A stretch of 64,000 nt of DNA from Rubellimicrobium sp. (GTDB lineage: Bacteria > Pseudomonadota > Alphaproteobacteria > Rhodobacterales > Rhodobacteraceae): assembly GCA_019454835.1 (NCBI GenBank), contig JACFNP010000010.1:1-64000 (forward strand), written 5' to 3'. The translations under genes and the position numbers were made by a program. The notes beneath the pieces are model-generated. The model saw only the letters and a list, made by a program, of their open reading frames with translations. It was not told the origin of the DNA and did no database searches. This document shows, piece after piece, positions 46,502 to 57,625 of the stretch. Numbering within the stretch: the first letter of the stretch is position 1; each line of letters begins with the position of its first letter.

Positions 46502-47281
46502 ATGATCCTCTATCCCGCCATCGACCTCAAGGACGGTGCGGCGGTGCGCCTCGTGCGTGGCGAGATGACGCAGGCCACCGTCTTCAACACCGACCCCGCC
46601 GCGCAGGCGCGCATCTTTGCCGATGCGGGCGCCGCATGGCTGCATCTGGTGGACCTGAACGGCGCCTTCGCCGGGCACCCGGTGAACGGCGCCGCTGTCG
46701 AGGCGATCCTTGCCGCCTGTCCCGGCCTGCCGGTGCAGCTTGGCGGCGGCATCCGCGACATGGCGGTGATCGAGGGCTGGCTGGCGCGTGGTGTGGCCCG
46801 TGTGATCCTCGGCACCGTCGCGGTGGAAAACCCGGCGCTGGTGCGCGAGGCCGCGCGCGCCTTCCCCGGCCGCATCGCCGTGGGCATCGACGCGCGGGGC
46901 GGCCGCGTGGCGACGCGCGGCTGGGCCGAGGAAACCGATACCGACGCCACCGCGCTGGCGCGCAGCCTTGAAGATGCGGGCGTGGCCGCGATCATCTACA
47001 CCGACATCCTGCGCGACGGCGCCATGCAGGGCGTGAACGTCGAGGCGACCGCCGCACTGGCCCGCGAGGTGACGATCCCGGTCATCGCCTCGGGCGGGGT
47101 CGCGTCGCTGGCCGATCTCGTCGCGCTGCAGGCCACCGGCGTCATTGCGGGCGCGATCTCGGGGAGGGCGCTTTATGACGGCGCGCTCGATCTCGGCGCC
47201 GCGCTCGTCCTCCTTGCAGAGCGACAGCGAGGCACCACCGATCATCACCCCGAAATCCAAGCCACAAGGACACCATCATGA
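46502..47281 (+). CDS. hisA: ProFAR isomerase HisA
   Basis: Isomerises ProFAR to PRFAR in histidine synthesis. 259-residue (beta-alpha)8 barrel: [20 protein letters not shown] with catalytic Asp8, [40 protein letters not shown] with the second catalytic Asp, and [13 protein letters not shown]. About 15 extra C-terminal residues compared with typical HisA, ending four bases inside hisF. The ATG at 46502 follows CGGAGACC. Confidence 0.97.
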   Translation: MILYPAIDLKDGAAVRLVRGEMTQATVFNTDPAAQARIFADAGAAWLHLVDLNGAFAGHPVNGAAVEAILAACPGLPVQLGGGIRDMAVIEGWLARGVARVILGTVAVENPALVREAARAFPGRIAVGIDARGGRVATRGWAEETDTDATALARSLEDAGVAAIIYTDILRDGAMQGVNVEATAALAREVTIPVIASGGVASLADLVALQATGVIAGAISGRALYDGALDLGAALVLLAERQRGTTDHHPEIQATRTPS

Positions 47282-48036
47282 TGACGACCCGAATCATCCC
47301 CTGTCTCGACACGGCTGACGGCCGTGTGGTGAAAGGCGTGAACTTCGTCGATCTCGTCGATGCCGGCGACCCGGTCGAGGTCGCCCGCGCCTATCAGGCC
47401 GCCGGTGCCACGGAACTCGCGCTGCTCGACATCAACGCCACCAACGAGAACCGCGAGACCCGCGCCGATCTGGTGCGCCGCACCGCCGCCGCCATCACCA
47501 TTCCGCTGACCGTGGGCGGCGGGATGCGCAGCGTCGAGGAAATGCAGGCGATCCTCGATGCCGGAGCCGCGCGCGTCTCGGTGAACACCGCCGCGATCAA
47601 CGACCCCGACCTGATCGCCCGCGCCGCGAAAGCCTTCGGCAGCGCGCGTCTGGTCGTCGCCATCGACGTGCGCCAGGACGCGCCCGGCAAGTGGGACATC
47701 GTGACCCACGGCGGCCAGCGGCGCACCGGCCTTGATCCGGTGGAATTCGCGCGCCGCGCCGAAAGCCTGGGCGCGGGGGAAATCCTGCTCACCTCGATGG
47801 ACCGCGACGGCACCAAGGACGGCTTCGACATCCCGCTCACCCGCGCGGTGGCCGATGCCGTGACCATCCCGGTGATCGCCTCGGGCGGCGTCGGCACGCT
47901 GGAGCATTTCGTCGAAGGCGTGCGCGACGGCCATGCCGCAGGCGTGCTTGCCGCCTCGGTGTTCCACTTCGGCACGTTCAGCATCGCCGATGTCCGGGCC
48001 GCGCTGGAAGCCGCCGGAATCGCGGTCGCGGCATGA
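47278..48036 (+). CDS. hisF: Imidazole glycerol phosphate synthase cyclase subunit HisF
   Basis: 252-residue barrel that closes the imidazole ring using ammonia delivered by His[31 protein letters not shown] carries catalytic Asp near residue 11, with [38 protein letters not shown] and [13 protein letters not shown] following. Usual motif CLDV reads CLDT here. Coupled to hisA and hisE by four-base overlaps. Confidence 0.97.
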   Translation: MMTTRIIPCLDTADGRVVKGVNFVDLVDAGDPVEVARAYQAAGATELALLDINATNENRETRADLVRRTAAAITIPLTVGGGMRSVEEMQAILDAGAARVSVNTAAINDPDLIARAAKAFGSARLVVAIDVRQDAPGKWDIVTHGGQRRTGLDPVEFARRAESLGAGEILLTSMDRDGTKDGFDIPLTRAVADAVTIPVIASGGVGTLEHFVEGVRDGHAAGVLAASVFHFGTFSIADVRAALEAAGIAVAA

Positions 48037-48344
48037 GCCTCGCTGCCCTCGCCGCCACCATCGAGGCGCGCCGGGGCGCCGATCCCGAAAGCTCGTGGAC
48101 CGCGCGCCTGCTCGCGCGCGGCCCCGAGGCCTGCGCCGCGAAATTCGGCGAGGAAGCCACCGAGGCGATCATCGAGGCGGTGAAGGGCGACCGCGCCCGC
48201 CTCGTCGCCGAGGCCGCCGACGCGGTCTATCACCTGCTGGTCATGTGCGCCGCCCGCGAGGTGACCCTGGCCGACATCGAGGCCGAACTCGCCCGCCGCG
48301 AGAGCCGCTCGGGGATCGAGGAAAAGGCCGCGCGCGGGCGCTGA
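48033..48344 (+). CDS. hisE: Phosphoribosyl-ATP pyrophosphatase HisE
   Basis: 103-residue all-helical MazG-like enzyme of the second histidine step. [51 protein letters not shown] contains the conserved K(F/L)GEEA-E and EAAD metal sites. End of the hisAFE operon; a repeat array starts 50 bases later. Confidence 0.96.
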   Translation: MSLAALAATIEARRGADPESSWTARLLARGPEACAAKFGEEATEAIIEAVKGDRARLVAEAADAVYHLLVMCAAREVTLADIEAELARRESRSGIEEKAARGR

Positions 48345-48393
48345 CGCGCCCTGGGGGTGGGTGCCGCAGGGCAGCCGGGCGCGCAGTACCTGC

Positions 48394-48848
48394 CGTCATT
48401 GCGAGGAGGCGAAGCCGACGTGGCAACCGCGATGTTGTGCGCGAGCGGTCGAGGTTGCTTCGCCTGCGGCTCGCAATGACGAGCAGAGGGCCGTCATTGC
48501 GAGGAGGCGCAGCCGACGCGGCAATCCACAAGGCCGGGCGCTGCGCCCGGTATGGATTGCTTCACTTCGTTCGCAATGACGATCACCAAACCCAGTCATT
48601 GCGAGGAGCCGCAGGCGACGAATCAACCCCGACGGCATCGCGCGAGAGGTCGGGGTTGCTTCGTCTGCGGCTCGCAATGACGATCACCAAACCCCGTCAT
48701 TGCGAGGAGCCGCAGGCGACGAAGCAACCCCGACGGCATTGCGCGAGCGGTATCTCTCGTCATTGCGAGGAGGCGAAGCCGACGCGGCAATCCCGAGGGC
48801 ATCGAGCGAGCGGTCGAGGTTGCTTCGGCTTGCGCCTCGCGGGTGACG
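48394..48848. repeat. Array of GTCATTGCGAG palindromes (four complete, one half)
   Basis: Copies at 48394-48481, 48492-48581 (GGCCGGGCGCTGCGCCCGG loop type), 48594-48682, a left half at 48695-48750 that stops at GCGAGCGGTATCTCT, and 48758-48848. The spacer CGATCACCAAACCC recurs between copies, evidence that array units duplicated together with spacer. Nothing else is seen in 48345-48972. Confidence 0.92.
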
Positions 48849-48972
48849 GGATTTTCGGACAACACCCCCGGCCACCCCGCGCAGAGCCGCGCGCCCGGCA
48901 CCCCCGCGCCAACCCGCCGCGATTTGACTTCCGCCGCACCGGCCCCCAGATTTGCGCCATGGAGGTGACGCC

Positions 48973-49245
48973 ATGGCAGTCGGCTGGGCGCAGGACGGCG
49001 CCGTTCACGAACAGATCGAGGCCTCGATCGAGGAGGAACTCGCCCGCATGAAGGCCGCGCAGCGCGCGCCGGTCGGTGCATCGTTCAGCGAATGTGCCGA
49101 ATGCGGCGACGAAATCCCGCTCGCCCGCCGCGAGGCGATCCCCGGCGTGAAACTGTGCATCACCTGCCAGAACACCCGCGACAAACGCCCCTTCACGCGC
49201 GGCGGCATCAACCGCCGGGGATCAAAGGACAGCCAGTTGCGCTGA
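48973..49245 (+). CDS. DksA/TraR-family C4 zinc-finger protein
   Basis: 90 residues: N-terminal helix (VHEQIEASIEEELARMKAAQ) and a C-terminal zinc finger with CAEC and CITC pairs separated by about 17 residues, ending NTRDKRPFTRGGINRRGSKDSQLR. Short DksA/TraR proteins modulate RNA polymerase through the secondary channel; this one lacks the full coiled coil of DksA. The ATG at 48973 is chosen because GGAGGTGA lies just upstream. Confidence 0.9.
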   Translation: MAVGWAQDGAVHEQIEASIEEELARMKAAQRAPVGASFSECAECGDEIPLARREAIPGVKLCITCQNTRDKRPFTRGGINRRGSKDSQLR

Positions 49246-49285
49246 TGCGTTGACCGCCACGCAAGGGCACGATAGCCGGATCGGG

Positions 49286-49361
49286 GGGCCCGTAGCTCAA
49301 TGGTCAGAGCTGAGCGCTCATAACGCTTTGGTTGGGGGTTCGAGTCCCTCCGGGCCTACCA
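49286..49361 (+). tRNA. tRNA with CAU anticodon, probably tRNA-Ile2 (lysidine-modified)
   Basis: Full cloverleaf of 76 bases including encoded CCA: acceptor GGGCCCG/CGGGCCT (first pair G-U), D-stem GCTC/GAGC, anticodon stem GAGCG/CGCTT with loop CTCATAA, variable TGGTT, T-stem GGGGG/CCCTC with loop TTCGAGT. The acceptor and T-arm look like the alphaproteobacterial minor tRNA-Ile (k2C34) rather than elongator tRNA-Met. A toxin-antitoxin-like pair lies just beyond its 3' end. Confidence 0.93.
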
Positions 49362-49382
49362 CCCCCGCAGATGCTACGCCTC

Positions 49383-49739
49383 TCACCCCAACAGGGCGGC
49401 GATCCGGTCCTTGTCCCTCTGGCGAATGTAGGGCGCGCGCCGGATGCCCTCGGCAATCGCCTGGCGGTGCCACAGGGACAACCTGCCGACGACCCCGCCG
49501 CGCCGGATCGCTTCGGCAATCTCGTAATCATCGACCTCGAGCAGCGCGCATTCCACATGGCTGTCATGATCGAGAAACGGGTTCCGCGCCTTCGTGACCG
49601 GCACGCTCGGCTTGGGCACGGGTTTCGTGTTGATGCGCAGATACCAGCCGTCATCGAACGACAGGCAGACGAACATCTTCCGCTTCTGCGGCGCCGTGGT
49701 CAGGTCGAAGACCCAGACGACATCGAACAGCCGCAGCAC
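49383..49739 (-). CDS. Unrecognised 118-residue partner of the Panacea protein, putative toxin
   Basis: 118 residues with a beta-rich first half (LFDVVWVFDLTT, KMFVCLSFDDGWYLRINTKP) and the segment NPFLDHDSHVECALLEVDD, then two helices (IAEAIRRGGVVGRL, HRQAIAEGIRRA). The FLDHDSHVECA pattern recalls small beta-barrel toxin-like families, but I cannot name one. Its gene begins three bases after the Panacea gene, on the same strand, with lower G+C than the surroundings. Function is inferred from context only. Confidence 0.65.
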   Translation of the reverse strand: MLRLFDVVWVFDLTTAPQKRKMFVCLSFDDGWYLRINTKPVPKPSVPVTKARNPFLDHDSHVECALLEVDDYEIAEAIRRGGVVGRLSLWHRQAIAEGIRRAPYIRQRDKDRIAALLG

Positions 49740-49742
49740 GGG

Positions 49743-50273
49743 TCACAGCCTCATGTGGCGCGCCGTATCCTGCAGATACTCGATGACGGCGGGCCGGTCG
49801 GGCCGTTCATCGACCATGTCCTCGTAACGGATGATGCCGCCGTTGGCGGCCTGCCAGTCCGCACCATGCGTCGCCGCCGTCCGTGCGTCGAACGTCATGG
49901 CCGTTGACCTGGAGAAACCGGATTCGAGATGCTGCCGCTCGCTTTCGGCGAATTCGTCCATGTCGAGAGGCTCATTCCCGTGCGGACGCAGATGGAAGCC
50001 GTCGAGGCGCCACGGCAGTTCGACACGGTGGAGTTCAGACAGCCAGAGCGCCTCACCCTTGATCATTTCGTAGATCTCGAGCGGCACCGGCCCGGATTTC
50101 ATCGCCTTGTAGGTCGCGCCGAAGATCGGCTGGAGATGTTCGTTCAGATGTCCGCGATCCGCGAAATACGCCGCCTTCAGCGCCGTATGCAGATCGACGG
50201 GCCGACCCTGACGTGTCATCCAGTGGATGGCATGAAATGCCTTGGCGGCGGAAAAACGGTAGCGTGCGCTCAT
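49743..50273 (-). CDS. Panacea-domain (SocA/DUF4065-like) protein, putative antitoxin
   Basis: 176 residues. FSAAKAFHAIHWMTRQGRPVDLHTALKAAYFADRGHLNEHLQPIFGATYKAMKSGPVPLEIYEMIKG is the core of the Panacea domain (the SocA-type proteolysis-adaptor antitoxin fold), which neutralises many unrelated toxins in two-gene systems. The start at 50273 precedes MSARYRFSA; further upstream codons are not supported. First gene of the pair, downstream of the CAU tRNA on the opposite strand. Confidence 0.83.
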   Translation of the reverse strand: MSARYRFSAAKAFHAIHWMTRQGRPVDLHTALKAAYFADRGHLNEHLQPIFGATYKAMKSGPVPLEIYEMIKGEALWLSELHRVELPWRLDGFHLRPHGNEPLDMDEFAESERQHLESGFSRSTAMTFDARTAATHGADWQAANGGIIRYEDMVDERPDRPAVIEYLQDTARHMRL

Positions 50274-50448
50274 GCCGCCAATATAACCATGCCGCGTAAA
50301 TATTCCATGACCGGGCGCGACGATCACGTCGCAGATGCGTTGCGGGGGCCTTTGCGTCACAGCACATCAGTCGGGCTTGCAGGCGCGCCGGGGCAGTCGG
50401 GCGAACGGCTCTGCGCGAGTTGGCACGGCGTCGTCACCTGCAAACCCC

Positions 50449-50536
50449 CGTCATTGCGAGGCGGCGCAGCCGACGAAGCAACCCCGATGGTGTGTGTGAG
50501 CGGTCGAGGTTGCTTCGGCTTCGCCTCGCAATGACG
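50449..50536. repeat. GTCATTGCGAG palindromic repeat, single copy
   Basis: Complete copy, CGTCATTGCGAGGCGGCG to TTCGCCTCGCAATGACG, loop CCCGATGGTGTGTGTGAGCGG. The remaining sequence of 50274-50641 shows no gene. Confidence 0.9.
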
Positions 50537-50641
50537 GAAGATGCCGTTCGCCCGATTGCCCTGCTCTGAAATCCCCCCCATGGCGCACCGAGCGCTTGTC
50601 GGCTAGACGCTGCCACGCCCCGTCACCCCCCGGAGGTTGCC

Positions 50642-51681
<1,040 letters not shown>

Positions 51682-51685
<4 letters not shown>

Positions 51686-52275
51686 GCAGGCGGCGCCTCG
51701 CCGTCCTGATCTCGGGCACGGGGTCGAACATGGCGGCGCTGCTGCGCTCGACGGGGCCGGAGCATCCGGCGCAACCCGTGCTGGTGCTGTCCGACCGCGC
51801 CGATGCCGGGGGGATCGCGCGGGCGCGTGCGCTGGGGGTGCCGGTCGCGGTCGTCGAGCGCAGGCCCGGCGAATCGCGCGCCGGGCACGAGGCGCGGCTG
51901 CAGGCGGCGCTCGATGCGGCGGGGGCCGATCTGGTGTGCCTCGCCGGGTTCATGCGCGTGCTGTCGCCGGGGTTCGTCGCGCGCTGGCAGGGGCGGATGC
52001 TGAACATCCACCCCTCGTTGCTGCCGCGCCATCCCGGCCTTGATACCCATGCCCGCGCGCTGGCGGCGGGCGACCGCGAGGCGGGCTGCACCGTGCACGA
52101 AGTCACCGCCGCGCTCGATGCCGGGCCGATCCTGGGGCAGGCGGTGGTGCCGGTGCGGGCCGGGGACACCGCCGACACGCTTGCCGCGCGGGTGCTGGAG
52201 ATGGAGCACCGTCTCTATCCGGCAGTGCTGCGCCGTTTCGCGCAGGGCGACCGGACCCCGGTTCGCCTGCCCTGA
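51682..52275 (+). CDS. purN: Phosphoribosylglycinamide formyltransferase
   Basis: 197-residue folate-dependent GAR transformylase. [16 protein letters not shown] (phosphate loop), [38 protein letters not shown] with the catalytic Asn-His, and [25 protein letters not shown] with the catalytic Asp region. Start at 51682 is set by the overlap with purM. Confidence 0.97.
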
Positions 52276-52295
52276 CGACCCGAGCGGCGCAATCG

Positions 52296-54500
52296 TCATG
52301 GCCAGCCGCGCGCGCCGGGGCGCAGCAGGAACGGCGCGGGGGCCGGATCGCGTCCGCGTCCGGCGGGCAGCCAGGGCCGCGCCCCGGCAACCGCATCGGC
52401 GGCGACCAGACGCAGGGCGTCACCCTCGACCCGACCCGCGACGGCGCCGGTGCGGCGCAGCGCGGTCTCGTCCAGCACCAGACAGGGGCGCGCGTCGCGG
52501 TCCGCGACCGCGACCGACACCACCATGAGATCGGCGCCGTCGCAGCCCGACACCGCATCAAGCGCCCGCTGGCCGCGCAGCACCAGCAGGTGCAGGCCGC
52601 CGAGATCGGCCGCCGCGCGCATCCCGTCCACCACGAAGGGGGCCACCGCCTGACCCTGCGGGCGCAGGCTGCCGTCGGCGCGCAGCCAGTTCTGCGCGAC
52701 AAAGCCCTCGCCCGCGGGGCGGCTGAGGCCCCGGCCCCCGTCAAACATCACGCCCGCGATCCCGCCCGAGGCGGCGATCAGCAGCGGCGGGCGGGTGGCC
52801 ATGGTCCAGCCCGCGAGTGCCGCCACGACCCCGGCCACGCCCAGCCACCTTGCCCGGCCCTGCCACAGCACGAAGACCAGCGCCGCGAAGGTCATCCCCG
52901 GCAGCACCCAGCCGGGCGGCGTCGGCACGGCGCTGACCGCGCCCGCCAGCGCGGCGACCCGTTCCGAGACCGCCAGGATCCAGCGGCAGCTCCACTCCAC
53001 CAGCAGCCGCGCGGGTTCCTCCAGCCCCAGCGGCGCCAGCAGCAGCATCAGGATTGCGGCGGGCATCACCACCGCGCCCATCACCGGCACCGCCAGCAGG
53101 TTGGCGACCAGCCCGTAATGGGCCACGCGGTTGAACTGCGCCGCCGCATAGGGCGCGGTCGCCAGCCCCGCCGCCAGCGAGGAAAACACCAGCATCAGCG
53201 CGCCCTGCAACCAGCGCCAGCGCCCCGGCGGCAGGCGCCGCCCCAGCGCAGCGTAGGCCGCGATCAGCCCGACCACGGCGGCGAACGACATCTGGAAGCC
53301 CGCGTTCACCAGCGATTCGGGCCGCAGCGCCAGCACCACCAGCGCGCCCAGCGCCACCGAGCGCATCGAGAACGCCCGCCGGTCAAGCAGCACCGCCCCC
53401 AGCATCACCGCCGCCATGACGAAGGCCCGTTCGGTCGCCACGCCGCGCCCCGACAGCATCAGGTAGAACACCGCCACCGGCAGCGCCGCCAGCGCCGCGA
53501 TCTTGCGTCCGTCGACGCGCAGCGCGACCGGCGGCACCAGCGCCACCGCGCCGCGCAGGACGGCAAAGACCAGCCCGACCAGCATCCCCATGTGCATCCC
53601 CGAAATCGAGACGAGGTGATAGAGATTCGCGTCGCGCATCGCGTCCGATGCCGCCATCGACAGGCCCGAGCGGTCCCCGGTGATGACCGCCGAGGCCAGC
53701 CCGCCCGCATCGCCCGGCACCAGCGCCCGGATCGTGGCCGAAACCCGCGCCCGCAGCCGCGCGACGGCCAGCGCGGCACCTCCTTCGGGCGGCACCAGCA
53801 TCAGCACCGGCGTCTGCGTGTAGCCCACGGCGCCCAGTCCCTGAAACCAGGCGTGCAGGCGGAAATCGAAGCCGCCGGGTTCGACGGGGCCGTTGGGCGG
53901 CATCAGCCCGGCGGTGGTGACGACGACCATGCCGGGTTCGGGCCGCAGCCAGGGCTGTTCGCGCTGCAGGCTGATGCGCACCCGGCGCGGGGTGCGTTCG
54001 GGCGCCATGTCGGCCAGCACGACCTGATCGAGCGTCAGCCGCAGCCCGTCCGAGGCCGAGCGGTCGATATCCACGATGCGCCCCTGCACCGGGCCGTGAT
54101 AGCGGAACCCCAGCACCGGCGCCGCGACCGCGCCGGTCCGCCAGGCCGCAAGCTCGAACCCGGCCAGCGCCAGCGCGACCGCCAGCGCCAGCGGGCCGAA
54201 GGCGGGACCAAGCGCGCGCGCCAGCCCCGCCAACAGCAGGGCCAGCGCGGCAAGAGCGGCCAGTTGCGTGCCGTCCGGTTCGACCGACAGCGCGAAATAG
54301 GCGCCGATGCCGGTGGCCGCCATCACCGCCACCCAGGGGAACAGATGCCCCCTTTGCGCCAGCATCGCCCGGCTGACGGCGGCAAGTGGATCGGCGGGCC
54401 GGAGCCGTGACCTGCCGTCGTCCCCCGCCTGTGGCGTGCCTTGCACTTGTCCTGCCCCCCTGCCGGGGCTATCGCGGCATTGCTGCACCTGCAGCCCCAT
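52296..54500 (-). CDS. comEC: ComEC/Rec2-family DNA uptake channel
   Basis: Up to 734 residues. DUF4131-type N-terminal domain with TM helices, then the competence domain: ALVPGDAGGLASAVITGDRSGLS, HLVSISGMHMGMLVGLVFAVLRG and MLSGRGVATERAFVMAAVMLGAVLLDRRAFSMRSVALGA, with further helices, and a C-terminal soluble part of metallo-beta-lactamase-related type lacking the HxHxDH signature. In Rhodobacterales, ComEC is required for uptake of GTA-delivered DNA, which links it to the GTA block. The start is uncertain: ATG at 54500 or a later GTG/ATG (next ATG 54365). Divergent from gltX. Confidence 0.93.
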   Translation of the reverse strand: MGLQVQQCRDSPGRGAGQVQGTPQAGDDGRSRLRPADPLAAVSRAMLAQRGHLFPWVAVMAATGIGAYFALSVEPDGTQLAALAALALLLAGLARALGPAFGPLALAVALALAGFELAAWRTGAVAAPVLGFRYHGPVQGRIVDIDRSASDGLRLTLDQVVLADMAPERTPRRVRISLQREQPWLRPEPGMVVVTTAGLMPPNGPVEPGGFDFRLHAWFQGLGAVGYTQTPVLMLVPPEGGAALAVARLRARVSATIRALVPGDAGGLASAVITGDRSGLSMAASDAMRDANLYHLVSISGMHMGMLVGLVFAVLRGAVALVPPVALRVDGRKIAALAALPVAVFYLMLSGRGVATERAFVMAAVMLGAVLLDRRAFSMRSVALGALVVLALRPESLVNAGFQMSFAAVVGLIAAYAALGRRLPPGRWRWLQGALMLVFSSLAAGLATAPYAAAQFNRVAHYGLVANLLAVPVMGAVVMPAAILMLLLAPLGLEEPARLLVEWSCRWILAVSERVAALAGAVSAVPTPPGWVLPGMTFAALVFVLWQGRARWLGVAGVVAALAGWTMATRPPLLIAASGGIAGVMFDGGRGLSRPAGEGFVAQNWLRADGSLRPQGQAVAPFVVDGMRAAADLGGLHLLVLRGQRALDAVSGCDGADLMVVSVAVADRDARPCLVLDETALRRTGAVAGRVEGDALRLVAADAVAGARPWLPAGRGRDPAPAPFLLRPGARGWP

Positions 54501-54547
54501 GGACCAGAGCCTGCCGCAGACTGGTTAGCGAGAGGTAAACGACCCCG

Positions 54548-55960
54548 ATGTCCGACGCCGCAAAGCAGATCGTCACCCGCTTCGCGCCCTCGCCCACGGG
54601 GCAGTTGCATATCGGCGGCGCGCGCACGGCGCTCTTCAACTGGCTGTTCGCGCGCGGGCGCGGCGGCCGGTTCCTGCTGCGCATCGAGGACACCGACCGC
54701 AGCCGCTCGACCCCCGAGAACCGGCAGGCGATCCTTGACGGGCTGGGCTGGCTGGGCCTCGACTGGGACGGCGACCCCGTCAGCCAGTTCGACCGCGCCC
54801 CCCGCCATGCCGAGGTCGCCCGGCAGATGCTGGCGGCAGGCACCGCCTACAAATGCTTCTCCACGCAAGAGGAAATCGAGGCGTTCCGCGCCACCGCCCG
54901 CACCGAAGGGCGTTCCACCCTGTTTCGCAGCCCGTGGCGCGACGCCGACCCCGCCACCCATCCCGACGCGCCCCATGCGATCCGCCTGCGCGCGCCGCAG
55001 GACGGCAGCCAGACCATCCATGACGCCGTGCAGGGCGAGGTGACGGTGGCCAATGCCGAAATGGACGATCTCGTCCTGCTGCGCTCGGACGGCACGCCGG
55101 TCTACATGCTGGCGGTGGTGGTGGACGATCACGACATGGGCGTCACCCATGTGATCCGTGGCGACGACCATCTCACCAATGCCTTCCGGCAAAAGCTGAT
55201 CTACGACGCGATGGGCTGGGAGGTGCCGGTGATGGCGCATATCCCGCTGATCTTCGGGCCGGACGGCAGGAAACTCTCGAAACGCCACGGCGCGACCGGG
55301 GCGGCGGAATACCGGGCGATGGGCTATCCCGCCGCCGGGATGCGCAATTATCTGACCCGGCTGGGCTGGAGCCACGGCGACACCGAATACATGACCGACG
55401 CCGAGGCCCGCGCGCTGTTCGACCTCGCGGGTATCGGCCGCAGCCCGGCGCGGTTCGACGTGAAGAAGCTCGAACATCTCTGCGGCCTGCATCTGGCGGC
55501 GATGGATGATGCGGCGGTGCTGGCCGAGCTTGACGGCTTCCTTGCCGCCACCGGCGCGCCCGCGCTGACCGACACGCAGCGCGACCGGCTGGCGCGGGCG
55601 ATGTATTGCGTGAAGGACCGCGCCCGCATCTTTCCCGAACTGCTCGCCAAGGCGCATTTCGCGCTGGCCGCGCGACCCGTCACCCCCGACGAGGCTGCGG
55701 CGCGGGTGCTTGACGCGGCGGCGCGCGCGGTGCTGGCCTTGTTGCCCGACCGGCTCGCCGCTACACAATGGGACCGCGACAGCCTCGAGGCCACCGTCTC
55801 GGGGCTGGCCGAGGCGCAGGGGATGAAGCTGGGCAAGATCGCCGGCCCGATCCGTGCGGCCCTTGCCGGGCGCACCGCGACCCCGAGCGTGTTCGACATG
55901 ATGCTGGTCCTCGGCCGCGAGGAAAGCATTGCCCGCCTGCGCGACGCGGCGGCTGCGTGA
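54548..55960 (+). CDS. gltX: Glutamate--tRNA ligase
   Basis: 470-residue class I synthetase. HIGH motif in [27 protein letters not shown]-like [25 protein letters not shown], and the C-terminal anticodon-binding helices. A GAGAGG site precedes the ATG. Confidence 0.97.
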   Translation: MSDAAKQIVTRFAPSPTGQLHIGGARTALFNWLFARGRGGRFLLRIEDTDRSRSTPENRQAILDGLGWLGLDWDGDPVSQFDRAPRHAEVARQMLAAGTAYKCFSTQEEIEAFRATARTEGRSTLFRSPWRDADPATHPDAPHAIRLRAPQDGSQTIHDAVQGEVTVANAEMDDLVLLRSDGTPVYMLAVVVDDHDMGVTHVIRGDDHLTNAFRQKLIYDAMGWEVPVMAHIPLIFGPDGRKLSKRHGATGAAEYRAMGYPAAGMRNYLTRLGWSHGDTEYMTDAEARALFDLAGIGRSPARFDVKKLEHLCGLHLAAMDDAAVLAELDGFLAATGAPALTDTQRDRLARAMYCVKDRARIFPELLAKAHFALAARPVTPDEAAARVLDAAARAVLALLPDRLAATQWDRDSLEATVSGLAEAQGMKLGKIAGPIRAALAGRTATPSVFDMMLVLGREESIARLRDAAAA

Positions 55961-55969
55961 TGATCTGGT

Positions 55970-55990
55970 CACTTCTTTCTGTCAGAAGTG
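55970..55990. terminator. Hairpin between gltX and gltA
   Basis: Perfect 7-bp inverted repeat CACTTCT-TTCTGTC-AGAAGTG, nine bases after the gltX stop. No T-tract follows, so it may be a weak or factor-dependent terminator, or part of the gltA leader (gltA starts 34 bases on). Confidence 0.4.
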
Positions 55991-56023
55991 GCGCGAAACC
56001 GGGCATACGGGAAAGAGGACGAC

Positions 56024-57316
56024 ATGGCTGAAGGCAAGACCGCAACGCTCACCATCGACGGCAAGACCTGGGAACTCCCGATCCTGAGCCCGACCTCGGG
56101 CCCCGATGTCATCGACATCCGCAAACTTTACGCCGAGGCGGGCGTGTTCACCTACGACCCCGGCTTCACCTCGACTGCCGCCTGCGATTCGACCATCACC
56201 TTCATCGACGGCGAAAAGGGCGTGCTGACCCATCGCGGCTATCCGATCGGGGAACTGGCGGCGCAGTCGCATTTTCTCGAAGTCTGCTACCTGCTGCTCT
56301 ACGGCGCGCTGCCCAGCCCGCGCGAGCTCGAGGATTTCGAGACGATCATCACCCGCCACACCATGCTCAACGAGCAGATTCACTATTTCTTCCGGGGCTT
56401 CCGCCGCGACAGTCACCCGATGGCCACCATGGTCGGCGTGGTCGGCGCGATTTCGGCCTTCTACCACGATTCCACCGACGTGAACGACCCCGAACAGCGC
56501 GAGATCGCGGCCCATCGCCTGATCGCCAAGATGCCGACCATCGCGGCGATGGCCTACAAATACGCGCTGGGCCAGCCCTTCGTATATCCGAAGAACGACC
56601 TCAGCTATGCGGCCAATTTCCTGCACATGTGCTTTGCGGTCCCGGCCGAACCCTATCACGTCAACCCGGTGATGGCCCGCGCGATGGACCGCATCTTCAT
56701 GCTCCATGCGGATCACGAACAGAACGCCTCGACCTCGACCGTGCGGCTGGCGTCGTCGTCGGGGTCGAACCCGTTCGCCTGCATTGCGGCAGGCATCGCC
56801 TGCCTCTGGGGGCCTGCGCATGGCGGCGCCAACCAGGCCTGCCTCGAAATGCTGCGCGAGATCGGCACCGTTGACCGCATCCCCGAATACATCGCCCGCG
56901 CCAAGGACAAGAGCGATCCGTTCCGTCTCATGGGATTCGGCCACCGGGTCTACAAGAACTTCGACCCGCGCGCGACGGTGATGAAGGAATCGGCCGACGA
57001 GGTGCTCGATCTTCTGGGCGAGCACGACAACGAGACGCTGAAAGTCGCCAAGGAACTGGAACGCATCGCGCTGCAGGACGACTATTTCATCGAGAAGAAG
57101 CTGTTCCCCAACGTCGATTTCTACTCGGGCATCATCCTCGAGGCGATGGGATTCCCCACGTCGATGTTCACGCCGATCTTCGCCGTGGCCCGCACCGTCG
57201 GCTGGATTTCGCAGTGGAAGGAACAGCTTGCCGACCCGCAACTGAAGATCGGCCGCCCGAGGCAGCTCTATCTCGGCGAGGACGTGCGCGACTACGTCCC
57301 GATCGACAAGCGGTAG
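56024..57316 (+). CDS. gltA: Citrate synthase
   Basis: 430-residue type II citrate synthase condensing oxaloacetate with acetyl-CoA. [61 protein letters not shown] with catalytic His residues, and [18 protein letters not shown] with the third catalytic His and ligand Arg; catalytic Asp in VDFYSGIIL. The ATG at 56024 follows GAAAGAGGA; an ATG 12 codons upstream lies close to the gltX-gltA hairpin and is not favoured. Confidence 0.97.
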   Translation: MAEGKTATLTIDGKTWELPILSPTSGPDVIDIRKLYAEAGVFTYDPGFTSTAACDSTITFIDGEKGVLTHRGYPIGELAAQSHFLEVCYLLLYGALPSPRELEDFETIITRHTMLNEQIHYFFRGFRRDSHPMATMVGVVGAISAFYHDSTDVNDPEQREIAAHRLIAKMPTIAAMAYKYALGQPFVYPKNDLSYAANFLHMCFAVPAEPYHVNPVMARAMDRIFMLHADHEQNASTSTVRLASSSGSNPFACIAAGIACLWGPAHGGANQACLEMLREIGTVDRIPEYIARAKDKSDPFRLMGFGHRVYKNFDPRATVMKESADEVLDLLGEHDNETLKVAKELERIALQDDYFIEKKLFPNVDFYSGIILEAMGFPTSMFTPIFAVARTVGWISQWKEQLADPQLKIGRPRQLYLGEDVRDYVPIDKR

Positions 57317-57339
57317 GGCCGGGGGGGAGGCACCCGGCC

Positions 57340-57625
57340 CGTCATTGCGAGGAGCCGAAGGCGACGAAGCAACCCCGACCGCTTGCGCGATGTCCTCGGG
57401 ATTGCCACGTCGGCTGCGCCGCCTCGCGGGTGACGGGTGGCGATCGTCATTGCGAGCGCAGCGAAGCAACCCCGATGTCGTGTGTGAGCGGTCGAGGTTG
57501 CTTCGTCGGCTGCGCCGCCTCGCAATGACGGGCGGTGATCGTCATTGCGAGCGCAGCGAAGCAACCCCGATGTTGCGTGCGAGCGGTCGGGGTTGCTTCG
57601 TCGGCTGCGCCTCCTCGCAATGACG
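57340..57625. repeat. Array of three GTCATTGCGAG palindromes
   Basis: Copies at 57340-57435 (right end CTCGCGGGTGACG), 57445-57530 and 57540-57625. The last two have a shortened left arm (CATTGCGAGCGCAGCGAAGC) and are nearly identical, with spacer GGCGGTGAT, so the tandem is recent. It fills most of 57317-57729 between gltA and upp; nothing else is seen there. Confidence 0.92.

Noticed and set aside
49286-49361. Integrase-bearing genomic island at the tRNA
   Set aside because: No integrase, no repeated tRNA 3' end (att duplicate) and only two genes downstream; a small islet is the most that can be claimed.
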